From NCBI RefSeq assembly GCF_905220995.1, contig NZ_CAJNBJ010000010.1:1-32176 (forward strand): 32,176 bases of DNA, written 5' to 3'. Source of the stretch: Nitrospira defluvii (GTDB lineage: Bacteria > Nitrospirota > Nitrospiria > Nitrospirales > Nitrospiraceae). Positions within the stretch are counted from its first letter, which is position 1; every line of letters begins with the position of its first letter. This document shows, one piece after another, positions 1-8,191 of the stretch. The translations under genes were made by a program, and so were the position numbers. Under the pieces are notes generated by a model. It did no database searches and was not told the origin of the DNA. It saw nothing but the letters and a program-made list of their open reading frames with translations.

Positions 1-856
1 CGATGCGCATCAACGACTGCATGCGGATTTTACCCACGCAGGCCGCCATACAACGCGTTTCCATCGGTTCGCCGCCCGTCAGCGGGTCTTTCCCCTCGAT
101 GCGCGGATAACACGCGATACACTTCTCCGACACCCGGGTCGTGCCCCGGTACATCGGCTTCTTGAACGGGCACTGCTCCACGCACTTCTTGTACCCGCGG
201 CACCGGTTCTGGTCGATCAACACAATGCCGTCTTCCGGCCGCTTGTAGATCGCCTTGCGCGGGCAGGCGGCCAAACAGCCGGGATACGTGCAGTGGTTGC
301 AGATCCGTTGCAGATAGAAGAAATACGTCTCGTGTTCCGGCAAGCTCGAGCCGGAGAGCCGCCACGGTTCATCGCGCGTAAAGCCGGACTTGTCGATGTT
401 CTCGACCAAGGCCCGCATGGACGTCGCGGTGTCTTCGTAGATGTTCACGAACCGCCATTCCTGGTCCGTCGGAATGTACCCGATCGCCGCCTGGCCCACC
501 TTGGCGCCCGCGTCGAAAATGGTCATCCCTTCGAACACCCCGTACGGCGCATGGTGCTTGCGGCCGACCCGCACGTTCCACACCTGCCCGCCCGGGTTCA
601 CCTGCTCGATGAGCTGGGTGATCTTCACGTCGTAGAACTGCGGATACCCGCCGTACGGCTTGGTTTCCACGTTGTTCCACCACATGTACTCCTGCCCCTT
701 CGAGAAGAGCCAGGTCGACTTGTCGGCCATCGAACAGGTCTGACAAGCCAAACAGCGATTGATGTTGAACACAAAGGCAAACTGCCACTTCGGATGCCGC
801 TCCTCGTAGGGATACAGCATCTTCCGTCCCAGTTGCCAGTTATAGACTTCTGGCAT
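1..856 (-). CDS. nxrB: Nitrite oxidoreductase beta subunit NxrB (partial, C-terminus outside window)
   Basis: Iron-sulfur electron-transfer subunit of nitrite oxidoreductase. It carries electrons from the molybdenum subunit NxrA towards the membrane partner. About 285 codons are visible from the ATG at 856; the 3' end is cut off by the window edge. Translation begins MPEVYNWQLGRKMLYPYEER. Ferredoxin-type cysteine groups are visible in order: CLACQTC near residue 37, CNHC with CLAACPRK in the middle, CRGYKKCVEQCP, and CIACYPRIEG followed by RCMAACVGKIR. This matches the four Fe-S cluster layout of the NarH/NxrB family. There is no signal peptide, consistent with export as a passenger of the Tat-tagged NxrA. 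A good SD (AAAGGAG) lies 8 nt before the ATG. The gene follows nxrA1 after 118 nt on the same strand, so the two are probably co-transcribed. Identification is near certain. Confidence 0.96.
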   Translation of the reverse strand, partial: MPEVYNWQLGRKMLYPYEERHPKWQFAFVFNINRCLACQTCSMADKSTWLFSKGQEYMWWNNVETKPYGGYPQFYDVKITQLIEQVNPGGQVWNVRVGRKHHAPYGVFEGMTIFDAGAKVGQAAIGYIPTDQEWRFVNIYEDTATSMRALVENIDKSGFTRDEPWRLSGSSLPEHETYFFYLQRICNHCTYPGCLAACPRKAIYKRPEDGIVLIDQNRCRGYKKCVEQCPFKKPMYRGTTRVSEKCIACYPRIEGKDPLTGGEPMETRCMAACVGKIRMQSLMRI

Positions 857-890
857 GGACTTGCTCCTTTCAGTCGCGTCGTTCGTATCT

Positions 891-922
891 CGCGAAGAGG
901 CATGAGCGAGTGTTTCTTCGCG
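891..922 (-). other. Hairpin in the nxrA1-nxrB1 intergenic spacer
   Basis: The 118-nt spacer between nxrA1 and nxrB1 holds a perfect 8-bp inverted repeat, CGCGAAGA (891-898) and TCTTCGCG (915-922), with a 16-nt loop. No U-run follows, so it does not look like a strong terminator. A partial attenuator, an RNA-processing or an mRNA-stability element are the likelier roles (inference). Between the hairpin and the nxrA1 stop are three TTCACG-type short repeats (about 924-965). Confidence 0.5.
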
Positions 923-974
923 CTTCACGAGATATGCTTCACGATTCACATTTCGCGTTTCACGTGTTACGCCG

Positions 975-3900
975 CTAGACTTTGATCTTGATATGTTCCC
1001 CCTTCAGCCACTTGGTCATGAACTCGTTTTCCTGACCCGGTGTGAAGCCGGTCCGGACTGGTTCCCACGGGCCACGAGCCCCGATGCCGCCGTCTTCCGC
1101 CTTGGTGATGCGGATCAAGCATTCCTTCGGCACCGTGTTGACCGCGTGGTGATCGATTTCGAACCCCCATTTGAACTTCAACGCATTCGCCTGTTTACCC
1201 GGCAAGGAATCGGTTTGATGCATCGGCATCAGCCAGCTCCTGGTGAACGATTGTTGCGCACCGTACCGGAAGTTGGCCTGATAGCCGGTGTCCACCGCGA
1301 TGGCGCGTCCGTCCGGCCGCGTCTCGTGCCCCTTCACGGACTTGGCCGTTGAGACGTAGGGAGCGTGCTTCGCCATCGTGACGTGGTACGGATAGGCCGG
1401 GTTGTACTTGGCACGAATCATCAGACGGGCGACCTTGTAGAACGGGTCCGAGGGCTTCCAGCCGCGATAGGGCCGGTCCACCGGGTTGCCGTCCACATAA
1501 CAATAGTCGCCGTCGTTGATGCCGCGGTCTTTCGCCGCCTGCGGATTGATATGGATCTGGTGTTCGCCGACACCCGGTGTCCGTTTGTCCATGCGGTACG
1601 GATCGCCGAAGTTCGACTCGTAAATCTGCACCCAGTCGTTCACCGACCATTGGCTATGCACCCGGTGCCGGGTCTTGGGCGTGACGCAGTAGAACTGGTA
1701 GCCCTTTTCCCACAACGGGTTCGCATGCTGCTTGATCTCCGACCAGGGCAGCTTGATATTCCGCACCGTCTTATCATCATGGTGTTGCGCGGTGATCGGA
1801 ATCCCGTAGTCATCCGGCCTCACATAGGGATTGGTCGTCATGATGGCATTCGGCAGATACGGCGTACATTCCGGGCCTTCCCGGTGGGAGATGAAGTTTT
1901 CGCCGTATTCGATGGCCTCAGGCTCCACTCGATACGACTCCAGACGTCCGGATCGTGTCCAATGGGGCTTCGACTCGTTGGTCTCTTCCCAGAGCGGGTG
2001 CCGCGGATAGGTGCGGCACATGACCATCCAGCCCTTTTCCGACTTCAGCATCACATCGGCGCTGTAGCCGAAGAACGTGCTGGAGGCGTCAAGAATCCGC
2101 TGCACATAGACGTCTACACGATTCTGATAGACGAACTTGTACGTATCCGCCATCCGCTGCTCACCCGTGATCTCCTTCAACTTCGCGGCCACACCAGAAA
2201 AACTATCGAGATCGTTTCTGGTGTCATACAAGGGTCGAATGCCGCCCTTCCAGATCTGCACCCACGGATTGGAGACCGTGGCGGTCATTTCCGGATAGGT
2301 GAACTCCATCCACGAGTTGACGGCAAATGCCACGTCGGCATGGTTGACGTCCGACGTCATTTCGATGTCTTGCGTGACCAGCATCTCGATGTTCGGGTCG
2401 ACGTTCTTCACCATGTCATAGTGGTGCTTGGCATTGTTGAGGATGTTGACGTTCACCACCCAGCGAATCTTGCTGGGACTGGGCATATGCGTCTTGCCGG
2501 TGAACACCTTCCGCCCGTACTTCGGCGTATTGACGATCAAGGCATTGTCGCCGTGATTCCAATAGCCAGGCTCTTCGCCATAATAATATTTGCGATACTT
2601 GATCTCCTTCCCGTGCACGTCATCCTTGAGGTTCAAGTTCCATGGATCCTCTCCCAGGTAGACGCTTGCCCCGGCGCCGGACCAGGGTGCCGCTTGCCAA
2701 ATACCGACCTTGTAGTTGCCGGACCAGGTGTGACACCCGGTGCCGAACTTTCCGATATTGCCCGTGAGCATCATGACCAGCGCGGCGGCTCGGCCCATCG
2801 ACGTCATGTGGAAATAGTGACAGACCCCTTCCCCGTTGTGGATGGCAGCGGGCTTCACCGTTCCGCAATCCCGCGCCCACCGGACGATGAGATCCTTCGG
2901 GGCCCGGTTGATCTGGTGCACGGTATCCAGGTCATAGTCCTGGAGGTGCACCTGATACATCTGATAGATCGGCATGACGTCGATTTCACGCCCGTTCAAC
3001 AACTTCACCCGATAGGTGCCGGTCAAGGCCGGGTCGATCCCGCTCTGGGCCAGATGCATGCCGACCTGCTCGCGATGCAACGGGACGGCCTGCCCCTTGG
3101 CGAGATCCCAGACCATCATGCCGCCCAGTCGTCGGACTTGATCTTGGGTTAATCCCTGCACCCGCCCCGAATACGACTTCGTGAAGTCCGGCAACTGGTA
3201 ATCCTTCATCACTTCGTACGGATCCAAGTATTGCAGCGTGTCCGTCCGAACCAGCAACGGCATGTCGGTAAAACCCTTGATGAAGTCGATGTCCTGGTAG
3301 TTCTCATCAAGAATGATTTTCGACGCGCCGAGAAACAGCGTCCCATCCGTTTCGGGACGAACCGGAATCCAATAGTCCGCACGGCTGGCCGTCGGATTGT
3401 ATTCCGGAGTGATCACGACCAGGCGCGCGCCCCGTTCGATACTCTCCAATTTCCAATGCGCTTCCGGCATTTTGTTTTCGACGAAGTTTTTACCCCAACT
3501 GGTATTCAGCTTCGTAAAGCGCATATCCGACAAGTCGACATCGCAGTTCTGCGTGCCGTTCCACCAGGGCTGCGACGGGTCTTGGTCGCCATGCCACGTA
3601 TAATTGTTCCAATACCGCCCGCCTTGCGCCTGATCCGGATTCACCTTGCGGATCCAACTGTCCAGCAACGGCAGGACACAATTGTTGAAGCGGGTATTGG
3701 CATGTTTTCCCATCATCCCGAGAATCGGCATGCCGGCGCGATGTTTGAAAGTCCGTACGCCCGCCCCCTTCATCATTTCGATCATTTCCGGAGCATACCC
3801 CTGCTCGCGGAGACGACGGGCACCGGCCTCGCCGCTGTACCGTGTACCGATGACCACCAACCCTTTTGCCACATACGTAAACGCCGTATCCCACGAGACG

Positions 3901-4412
3901 CGGACCATATCGTCAAGGAAGCGGCTGTCAAACTTGTACTTCCGCTTGGCATCCGATGTCAGCTCAGGAGAGCCGTCGTCCATCCACTGCTTCCAGCCCT
4001 TCCGCATCAACGGTCCTTTCAAGCGATAGGGACCGTACACGCGGCGATGGAAGGTGAATCCCTTCAAACACATGCGCGGGTTATGCGCGAACGTGCCGCG
4101 GTTGCCATAGAGGTCCTCGTATGTCTGATGATCATAATTTTGCTCGACCCGCATGACGACGCCGTTCCGGACGAAGGCCCGGATGCGGCAGGCATGGGTG
4201 TCGTTCGGCGAGCAGCACCAGGTGAAGGATGAGTCGTACCGATATTGGTCGTGATACACACGTTCCCAGGACCGGTCGGGGTACTCGCCCAAGGGATTGT
4301 CGACTTCCACGACCGGCTGTAAGGCGGTCAGCGCCAAGGCTTTGTCGGCCACGGCTGCCACCGCGATGGTCCCCGCGGAGACCTTCAAAAACTGCCTGCG
4401 AGATACCTGCAT
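975..4412 (-). CDS. nxrA: Nitrite oxidoreductase alpha subunit NxrA, copy 1
   Basis: Catalytic molybdopterin subunit oxidising nitrite to nitrate; type II DMSO reductase family. It has 1145 residues from the ATG at 4412. An ATG immediately before it (4415) would add one Met; 4412 is chosen because it matches copy 2 and sits 8 nt from the GAGGAGG SD. A Tat motif (SRRQFLK, residues 4-10) and an AxA-like region near residue 28 predict export to the periplasm, as known for Nitrospira NXR. Candidate ligands of the N-terminal Fe-S cluster are Cys66/67, Cys75 and Cys115 (WCCSPNDTHAC and MCLKG). The C-terminal MoCo-binding region (VNDWVQIYESNFGDPYRMD, then GINDGDYCYVDG) is intact. nxrB1 follows downstream. 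Differences from copy 2 are concentrated around residues 195-290. A sigma-54 activator gene lies upstream in the same orientation. Confidence 0.97.
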   Translation of the reverse strand: MQVSRRQFLKVSAGTIAVAAVADKALALTALQPVVEVDNPLGEYPDRSWERVYHDQYRYDSSFTWCCSPNDTHACRIRAFVRNGVVMRVEQNYDHQTYEDLYGNRGTFAHNPRMCLKGFTFHRRVYGPYRLKGPLMRKGWKQWMDDGSPELTSDAKRKYKFDSRFLDDMVRVSWDTAFTYVAKGLVVIGTRYSGEAGARRLREQGYAPEMIEMMKGAGVRTFKHRAGMPILGMMGKHANTRFNNCVLPLLDSWIRKVNPDQAQGGRYWNNYTWHGDQDPSQPWWNGTQNCDVDLSDMRFTKLNTSWGKNFVENKMPEAHWKLESIERGARLVVITPEYNPTASRADYWIPVRPETDGTLFLGASKIILDENYQDIDFIKGFTDMPLLVRTDTLQYLDPYEVMKDYQLPDFTKSYSGRVQGLTQDQVRRLGGMMVWDLAKGQAVPLHREQVGMHLAQSGIDPALTGTYRVKLLNGREIDVMPIYQMYQVHLQDYDLDTVHQINRAPKDLIVRWARDCGTVKPAAIHNGEGVCHYFHMTSMGRAAALVMMLTGNIGKFGTGCHTWSGNYKVGIWQAAPWSGAGASVYLGEDPWNLNLKDDVHGKEIKYRKYYYGEEPGYWNHGDNALIVNTPKYGRKVFTGKTHMPSPSKIRWVVNVNILNNAKHHYDMVKNVDPNIEMLVTQDIEMTSDVNHADVAFAVNSWMEFTYPEMTATVSNPWVQIWKGGIRPLYDTRNDLDSFSGVAAKLKEITGEQRMADTYKFVYQNRVDVYVQRILDASSTFFGYSADVMLKSEKGWMVMCRTYPRHPLWEETNESKPHWTRSGRLESYRVEPEAIEYGENFISHREGPECTPYLPNAIMTTNPYVRPDDYGIPITAQHHDDKTVRNIKLPWSEIKQHANPLWEKGYQFYCVTPKTRHRVHSQWSVNDWVQIYESNFGDPYRMDKRTPGVGEHQIHINPQAAKDRGINDGDYCYVDGNPVDRPYRGWKPSDPFYKVARLMIRAKYNPAYPYHVTMAKHAPYVSTAKSVKGHETRPDGRAIAVDTGYQANFRYGAQQSFTRSWLMPMHQTDSLPGKQANALKFKWGFEIDHHAVNTVPKECLIRITKAEDGGIGARGPWEPVRTGFTPGQENEFMTKWLKGEHIKIKV

Positions 4413-4451
4413 CATGAATACCTCCTCAAATGAAGACAGGACACAGAACCG

Positions 4452-4475
4452 GCGCGACGCGTCCTGCTGTCGCGC
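4452..4475 (-). other. GC-rich hairpin in the nxrA1 leader
   Basis: A perfect 7-bp inverted repeat, GCGCGAC (4452-4458) and GTCGCGC (4469-4475), with a 10-nt loop lies in the predicted 5' leader, about 20 nt upstream of the nxrA1 SD. nxrA2 has an unrelated but similarly placed hairpin. An mRNA-stability or translational role is inference only. Confidence 0.4.
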
Positions 4476-4648
4476 ATACCCGCACCGTCGATCGGGACGA
4501 GACGTTGTCCCCCCTTTCTGGGATCGTGAGTGTTCCGACACAGGTGAGACCCACACATGAGCAGCGAGACGCGGCGCGATCCCTCTCGCAACGCAGGGCG
4601 CTCCTGGTGAATGGCAATGAGGGAAGAAAAATTCACGACCACCCCCTG

Positions 4649-4664
4649 TGCACCCTGCATGCCA
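4649..4664 (-). promoter_or_regulatory. Putative sigma-54 promoter of nxrA1
   Basis: Read on the minus strand the site is TGGCATGCAGGGTGCA. Against the consensus TGGCACG-N4-TTGCA it keeps the invariant GG (-24) and GC (-12) at the required 10-nt spacing. It lies about 237 nt before the nxrA1 start, implying a leader of about 225 nt. An adjacent sigma-54 activator gene and a palindrome 126 bp further upstream strengthen the call. No transcript data were available. Confidence 0.55.
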
Positions 4665-4789
4665 CGGTGCGCGCAGCGTACAATCAGGCTATCTCATTGA
4701 AATCAGTGGCCGTCCAAATTCTTGAACCCGATGAGATCCGGCCACACCCAGACGCCCACGAAGAGAAGCGGTGGAAGGCCACGGCCCCA

Positions 4790-4805
4790 CCACGATTAAT
4801 CGTGG
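4790..4805. promoter_or_regulatory. 16-bp perfect palindrome, candidate enhancer for nxrA1
   Basis: CCACGATTAATCGTGG is a gapless perfect dyad, 126 bp upstream of the -24 element of the nxrA1 sigma-54 candidate. Distance and symmetry suit an upstream activating sequence for a Fis-type enhancer-binding protein. The neighbouring GAF-AAA-Fis regulator is the obvious candidate ligand (inference). Confidence 0.5.
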
Positions 4806-4854
4806 GACGGAACAGTCAACGGAGGCTGCAGGAGGACACGTGGAAGACGAGAGG

Positions 4855-6375
4855 TTACGTGCGGGAAGGACGACGAATGCCGAGTTTGTTGAGTCGACTG
4901 CGGAGCGTGCTCGGGGCAAGCCCGAGTTGTTCTGCGGCTCCTCCGGAACCTTCGATACGCCAATCCAACAGGGTGAGCGCCCGGAGAATATGGTGACGTT
5001 CTTCATCCTGCAGGGTTCGCCGGGCACTCGACTCTGGGGAGGCGGGCGAACTCATCATGAGCGAATCGAGCGATAGCAGTCGCTCCTGACAGAGGATCAG
5101 CCCTCGCTCCACGATGTTTTCCAGTTCCCGCACATTCCCCGGCCAGGCATACCGGACCAGGCGCTCCATGGCGGAGGCGTCGAAATCCTCGCAGGAGCGT
5201 TTCAGTCGCTGCGCATGCACCCGCAGGAAATGCCGGGCGAGGATAGGAATATCTTCCGGGCGCTCCCGCAACGGAGGCATATGGATGGGAAACACATTCA
5301 ACCGGTAGTACAAATCGCTGCGAAATCGGCCATCCCGAATCGCCGCCGGCAAATCGGCATTGGTGGCCGCGATCACCCGCACATCGACCGGAACAGGCTT
5401 CGTCCCGCCGACGCGATCGACCAACCCGTCTTGCAACACCCGCAACAACTTCGCCTGCGCCTCCAACGGCAATTCACCGATCTCATCAAGAAACAATGTG
5501 CCGCCATCGGCCAGCTCGAACCGCCCGATGCGCCGCTGATCGGCCCCGGTGAAAGCGCCGCGTTCATGACCGAACAGCTCGCTCTCAATCAATCCCGACG
5601 GCAGCGCCGCGCAGTTCAGGCGGACAAATGCCCGCTCGCGCCGGAGGCTTTTCTCGTGGATGGCCCGGGCGAGCACCTCCTTCCCGGTCCCGGTTTCGCC
5701 GGTAATCATCACCGTCGCCGTCGTCGGGGCCGCCTGCCGCGCGAGCCTCAGGACGTCCTCGAATGCCCGGCTTCTCCCCACGACGATGCCAAAATCCTGG
5801 GTCGCCTTGAGCTCATCCGTCAGATACAGGTTTTCGCGGGCGAGTTGCTCCCGAAGACAATTAATCTCTTCGTAGGCGTTCACATGGGCGATCGCAAAAC
5901 CGATTTGGGTCGCCACCTGCTTGAGAAAGTCCACATCATCGGGATCCGGCGGGCCCGCTTCGACACTCCCGATGTTGAGGGTCCCGAGACACGCATCCTG
6001 CACCATCATGGGAATATTGATCATCCGGCCGAGGCCTTCCTGCAAATAACTCTCGTCCTCGATGAACAGGCGTTCTTCCTGGAGATGCGGCCGCACATGC
6101 ACGCGCTGATGGTCATACACCCACCCGACCGCACTATGCGCATGAGGAATCATGGCGTCGCTGCGCAGCACCACTTTCGGCAAATTGGTTTCCACGGCAT
6201 AGAATCGAAAGGCGTCCGACTCCAGGTCGTAGACCGTCACGCCGGCACGTTCCCACCGAATCACGTTTGCCAGTTGCTCCGTGATGGCCCGAAACAGGCT
6301 TTGCCGGCTGCGTTGGGAATTCAACACATTGGTGACGGAGAGGAGTGTGCGGTACGTGATTGCGAGGTTCTGCAC
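4855..6375 (-). CDS. Sigma-54-dependent transcriptional regulator, GAF-AAA+-Fis
   Basis: Enhancer-binding protein activating RNA polymerase-sigma-54. It has 506 residues from a GTG at 6375 with AAGGAGG 9 nt before it. Order: GAF sensory domain (about 20-165), short linker helix, AAA+ domain with Walker A GETGTGKE (226-233), the sigma-54 contact loop GAFTGA (273-278) and Walker B LFLDEIG (294-300), then a C-terminal Fis-type helix-turn-helix (about 470-503). A GAF input instead of a phospho-receiver is the architecture of NorR/FhlA-type activators that sense small ligands directly; what this one senses cannot be told from the sequence. It lies directly upstream of nxrA1 on the same strand, so it is the probable regulator of nxrA1B1. 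All catalytic motifs are intact. Family is certain; target is inferred. Confidence 0.93.
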   Translation of the reverse strand: MQNLAITYRTLLSVTNVLNSQRSRQSLFRAITEQLANVIRWERAGVTVYDLESDAFRFYAVETNLPKVVLRSDAMIPHAHSAVGWVYDHQRVHVRPHLQEERLFIEDESYLQEGLGRMINIPMMVQDACLGTLNIGSVEAGPPDPDDVDFLKQVATQIGFAIAHVNAYEEINCLREQLARENLYLTDELKATQDFGIVVGRSRAFEDVLRLARQAAPTTATVMITGETGTGKEVLARAIHEKSLRRERAFVRLNCAALPSGLIESELFGHERGAFTGADQRRIGRFELADGGTLFLDEIGELPLEAQAKLLRVLQDGLVDRVGGTKPVPVDVRVIAATNADLPAAIRDGRFRSDLYYRLNVFPIHMPPLRERPEDIPILARHFLRVHAQRLKRSCEDFDASAMERLVRYAWPGNVRELENIVERGLILCQERLLSLDSLMMSSPASPESSARRTLQDEERHHILRALTLLDWRIEGSGGAAEQLGLAPSTLRSRLNKLGIRRPSRT

Positions 6376-6522
6376 GACGTGTGGCCTCCTTCCAGATCCT
6401 CCGCTGTAGCCGGACGGCGTGATAATGGTGCGCCCTGGGGTGACACATCGTCAGGAGAGGCGAAGCACAGGACGGATCAGCGGGCAGGCCTCATATGTCG
6501 GTGTGGCTGGTGCGCTGCCGGC

Positions 6523-6528
6523 ATTATA
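6523..6528 (-). promoter_or_regulatory. Possible -10 element for the GAF sigma-54 activator gene
   Basis: A perfect TATAAT reads on the minus strand about 148 nt before the GTG start at 6375. The hexamer 17 nt upstream (GTGAAT) is a poor -35. This suggests a housekeeping promoter for the regulator, but weakly. Confidence 0.3.
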
Positions 6529-6648
6529 GGCTGGGACGATTACGTATTCACATCGGTTCGTCAAATCTTCATCAAACTTTAATGTCGCCTCGCGAGATCG
6601 GCGGGCAACGCCGCGAGCCCCGTGCCAGCGGTCATGCCCCATGAACAA

Positions 6649-8187
6649 CTAGTGACGCCCCGTGCCGAACACATGCCTCCCCTCATCCATTTCCGACCCG
6701 GATCTCATCCGCGAGGCCCCACGCCCCGCTTCAGGCCCCAATGAGCTCGAGCCCGGGCCGACCGAGGGCGTGAGCGGAAACGTGGAGACTCCCATGTCCG
6801 GGCTTCGTCTCGGGACAAAAGGGTTCGGCAGGTGTTCCTCGCGGCGGCGAAGAGGCTCGCGCTCCAGCGAGCTCCGCTCCCGCAACGACAGGGCACTCGC
6901 GCCTTGTGTCGGGATGAGCCTCTTTAGTTCCAGTTCCTCAAAAGACGCATCCCCAGCCGCGTCCGTATCCGCCACCACCAGATTGCTGGCCATCACTTCC
7001 TTCGCCATGGATTCCGCAGTCGGAAGCTCGTCCGCATAGACATCGGTTTCGTATTCCGCAGTGGAGGGCGTGGCCAGCGACGTCCAGACAGACTGCCCGG
7101 ACTCGGTCACATTGATGCTCGTCACGGTCGACAGGCCCGGTCTGATCGGATGCTCACGGATTTCCTCCGCCGGCAGTGCGATACGCACCGGCACCCGCTC
7201 GACGATATGAATGAAGTTTCCGGTCGAGTTGTCCGGGGGCAGCAGAGCAAAGGCACTCCCGCTTCCGGGCACCAACCCCTCGACGGTGCCGTGGAACGTG
7301 TGCTTCGATCCGTACAGACTCACACTGACCAACGCCGACTGCCCCGGCCGCACATGCTGCAGCTCGGTTTCGCGCAGATTGGCTTCTACCCACAGGTGAT
7401 CCAGCGGCACGATGGTCATCAGCGGCGCCCCGGGCTGCACACGATCGCCGACTTGCGCTTTTCGCTTGGCGACGTAGCCCGAAATCGGCGCCCTGATCTG
7501 CTGGCGCGTATACTCCAAGTAGGCCTCGATGAGCTGGTGCTTGGCCAGATCGACGGCAGGATGCGCCATCACGGTCGTGCCCCCGACCTGCGCATCCAGC
7601 GTGTTGAGTTCGGCCTGCGTCTCCCGGACCTCCGCCTCCAGGGCCAGAATCTTGTCGGCTGTATTCTGGACGATCTGCTTGGAGATGGCGCCGCTCGGCG
7701 AGGCCGCCTGATAGCGATCCATATCATGCTGCGCCAGAGTCAACCGCGCCCGACGCGAGGCTAACTTCTCCGCCACTTGTTTTCTGGTCATGAACAGAGC
7801 GGCAATGCGCCGAACTTCCTCGCCCAACCGTCCGCGCGCACGCCCCAGCGCTGCATAAGCGTTGTGTTCGTCCAAGCGGATCATCAGATCACCCCGGTTG
7901 ACAAATTGCGTTTCCTCCGCCAGCACCTGGGTGACGATGCCGGACGCTTGCGCCGCCACCGGCACCAGATTGCCCGTGACGTAGGCATTGTCGGTCCGGA
8001 CCCAAAAGCGGTCATAACTCCACCAATAGGCGAGATAGGCGATGGCGCAGATCAAGGCCAGGAAGGCGACGGCCAGCAATCGACGATTCCGCTGCGCGCG
8101 GATCGCCTTCGGGTGAATGCGGGCGGCTCCCGGACCCGGCACGGGTGCGGAGGGTTGTGAGGACGGTGTCGTCTCTGATGTGGTCAT
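6649..8187 (-). CDS. emrA: EmrA/HlyD-family membrane fusion protein with unusual C-terminal tail
   Basis: Periplasmic adaptor linking the inner-membrane MFS pump to the outer-membrane channel. It has 512 residues from the ATG at 8187, 4 nt after the upstream gene; a TTG at 8223 in the same frame is less likely. It shows a cytoplasmic Pro-rich N-terminus, one membrane anchor (about 37-55), biotinyl-lipoyl halves (about 67-105 and 232-262), an alpha-helical hairpin between them, and the EmrA hallmark STGNFIHIVERVPVRI (321-336). EmrA homologues normally stop near what is residue 400 here. About 110 extra residues follow, rich in Arg, Ser, Gly and Pro without an evident fold. Last gene of the FNT-MFS-OMF-MFP run; the substrate is unknown. 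Confidence 0.88.
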   Translation of the reverse strand: MTTSETTPSSQPSAPVPGPGAARIHPKAIRAQRNRRLLAVAFLALICAIAYLAYWWSYDRFWVRTDNAYVTGNLVPVAAQASGIVTQVLAEETQFVNRGDLMIRLDEHNAYAALGRARGRLGEEVRRIAALFMTRKQVAEKLASRRARLTLAQHDMDRYQAASPSGAISKQIVQNTADKILALEAEVRETQAELNTLDAQVGGTTVMAHPAVDLAKHQLIEAYLEYTRQQIRAPISGYVAKRKAQVGDRVQPGAPLMTIVPLDHLWVEANLRETELQHVRPGQSALVSVSLYGSKHTFHGTVEGLVPGSGSAFALLPPDNSTGNFIHIVERVPVRIALPAEEIREHPIRPGLSTVTSINVTESGQSVWTSLATPSTAEYETDVYADELPTAESMAKEVMASNLVVADTDAAGDASFEELELKRLIPTQGASALSLRERSSLEREPLRRREEHLPNPFVPRRSPDMGVSTFPLTPSVGPGSSSLGPEAGRGASRMRSGSEMDEGRHVFGTGRH

Positions 8188-8191
8188 AGGA

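Larger units (their letters stand above)
4416..4854. other. 439-bp regulatory intergenic region upstream of nxrA1
   Basis: I find no convincing gene between the sigma-54 activator stop (4855) and nxrA1. The stretch holds the sigma-54 promoter candidate, a 16-bp palindrome and a leader hairpin, so I read it as the nxrA1 control region and 5' UTR. Confidence 0.6.

Noticed and set aside
1365-3152. 595-codon open frame on the plus strand
   Set aside because: It lies antisense to nxrA1, whose protein is unmistakable; residues are Arg/His/Val-rich without any domain. Long antisense frames are expected in GC-rich, strongly coding DNA.
5215-6582. 455-codon plus-strand frame
   Set aside because: It is antisense to the GAF-AAA-Fis activator, which has complete catalytic motifs.
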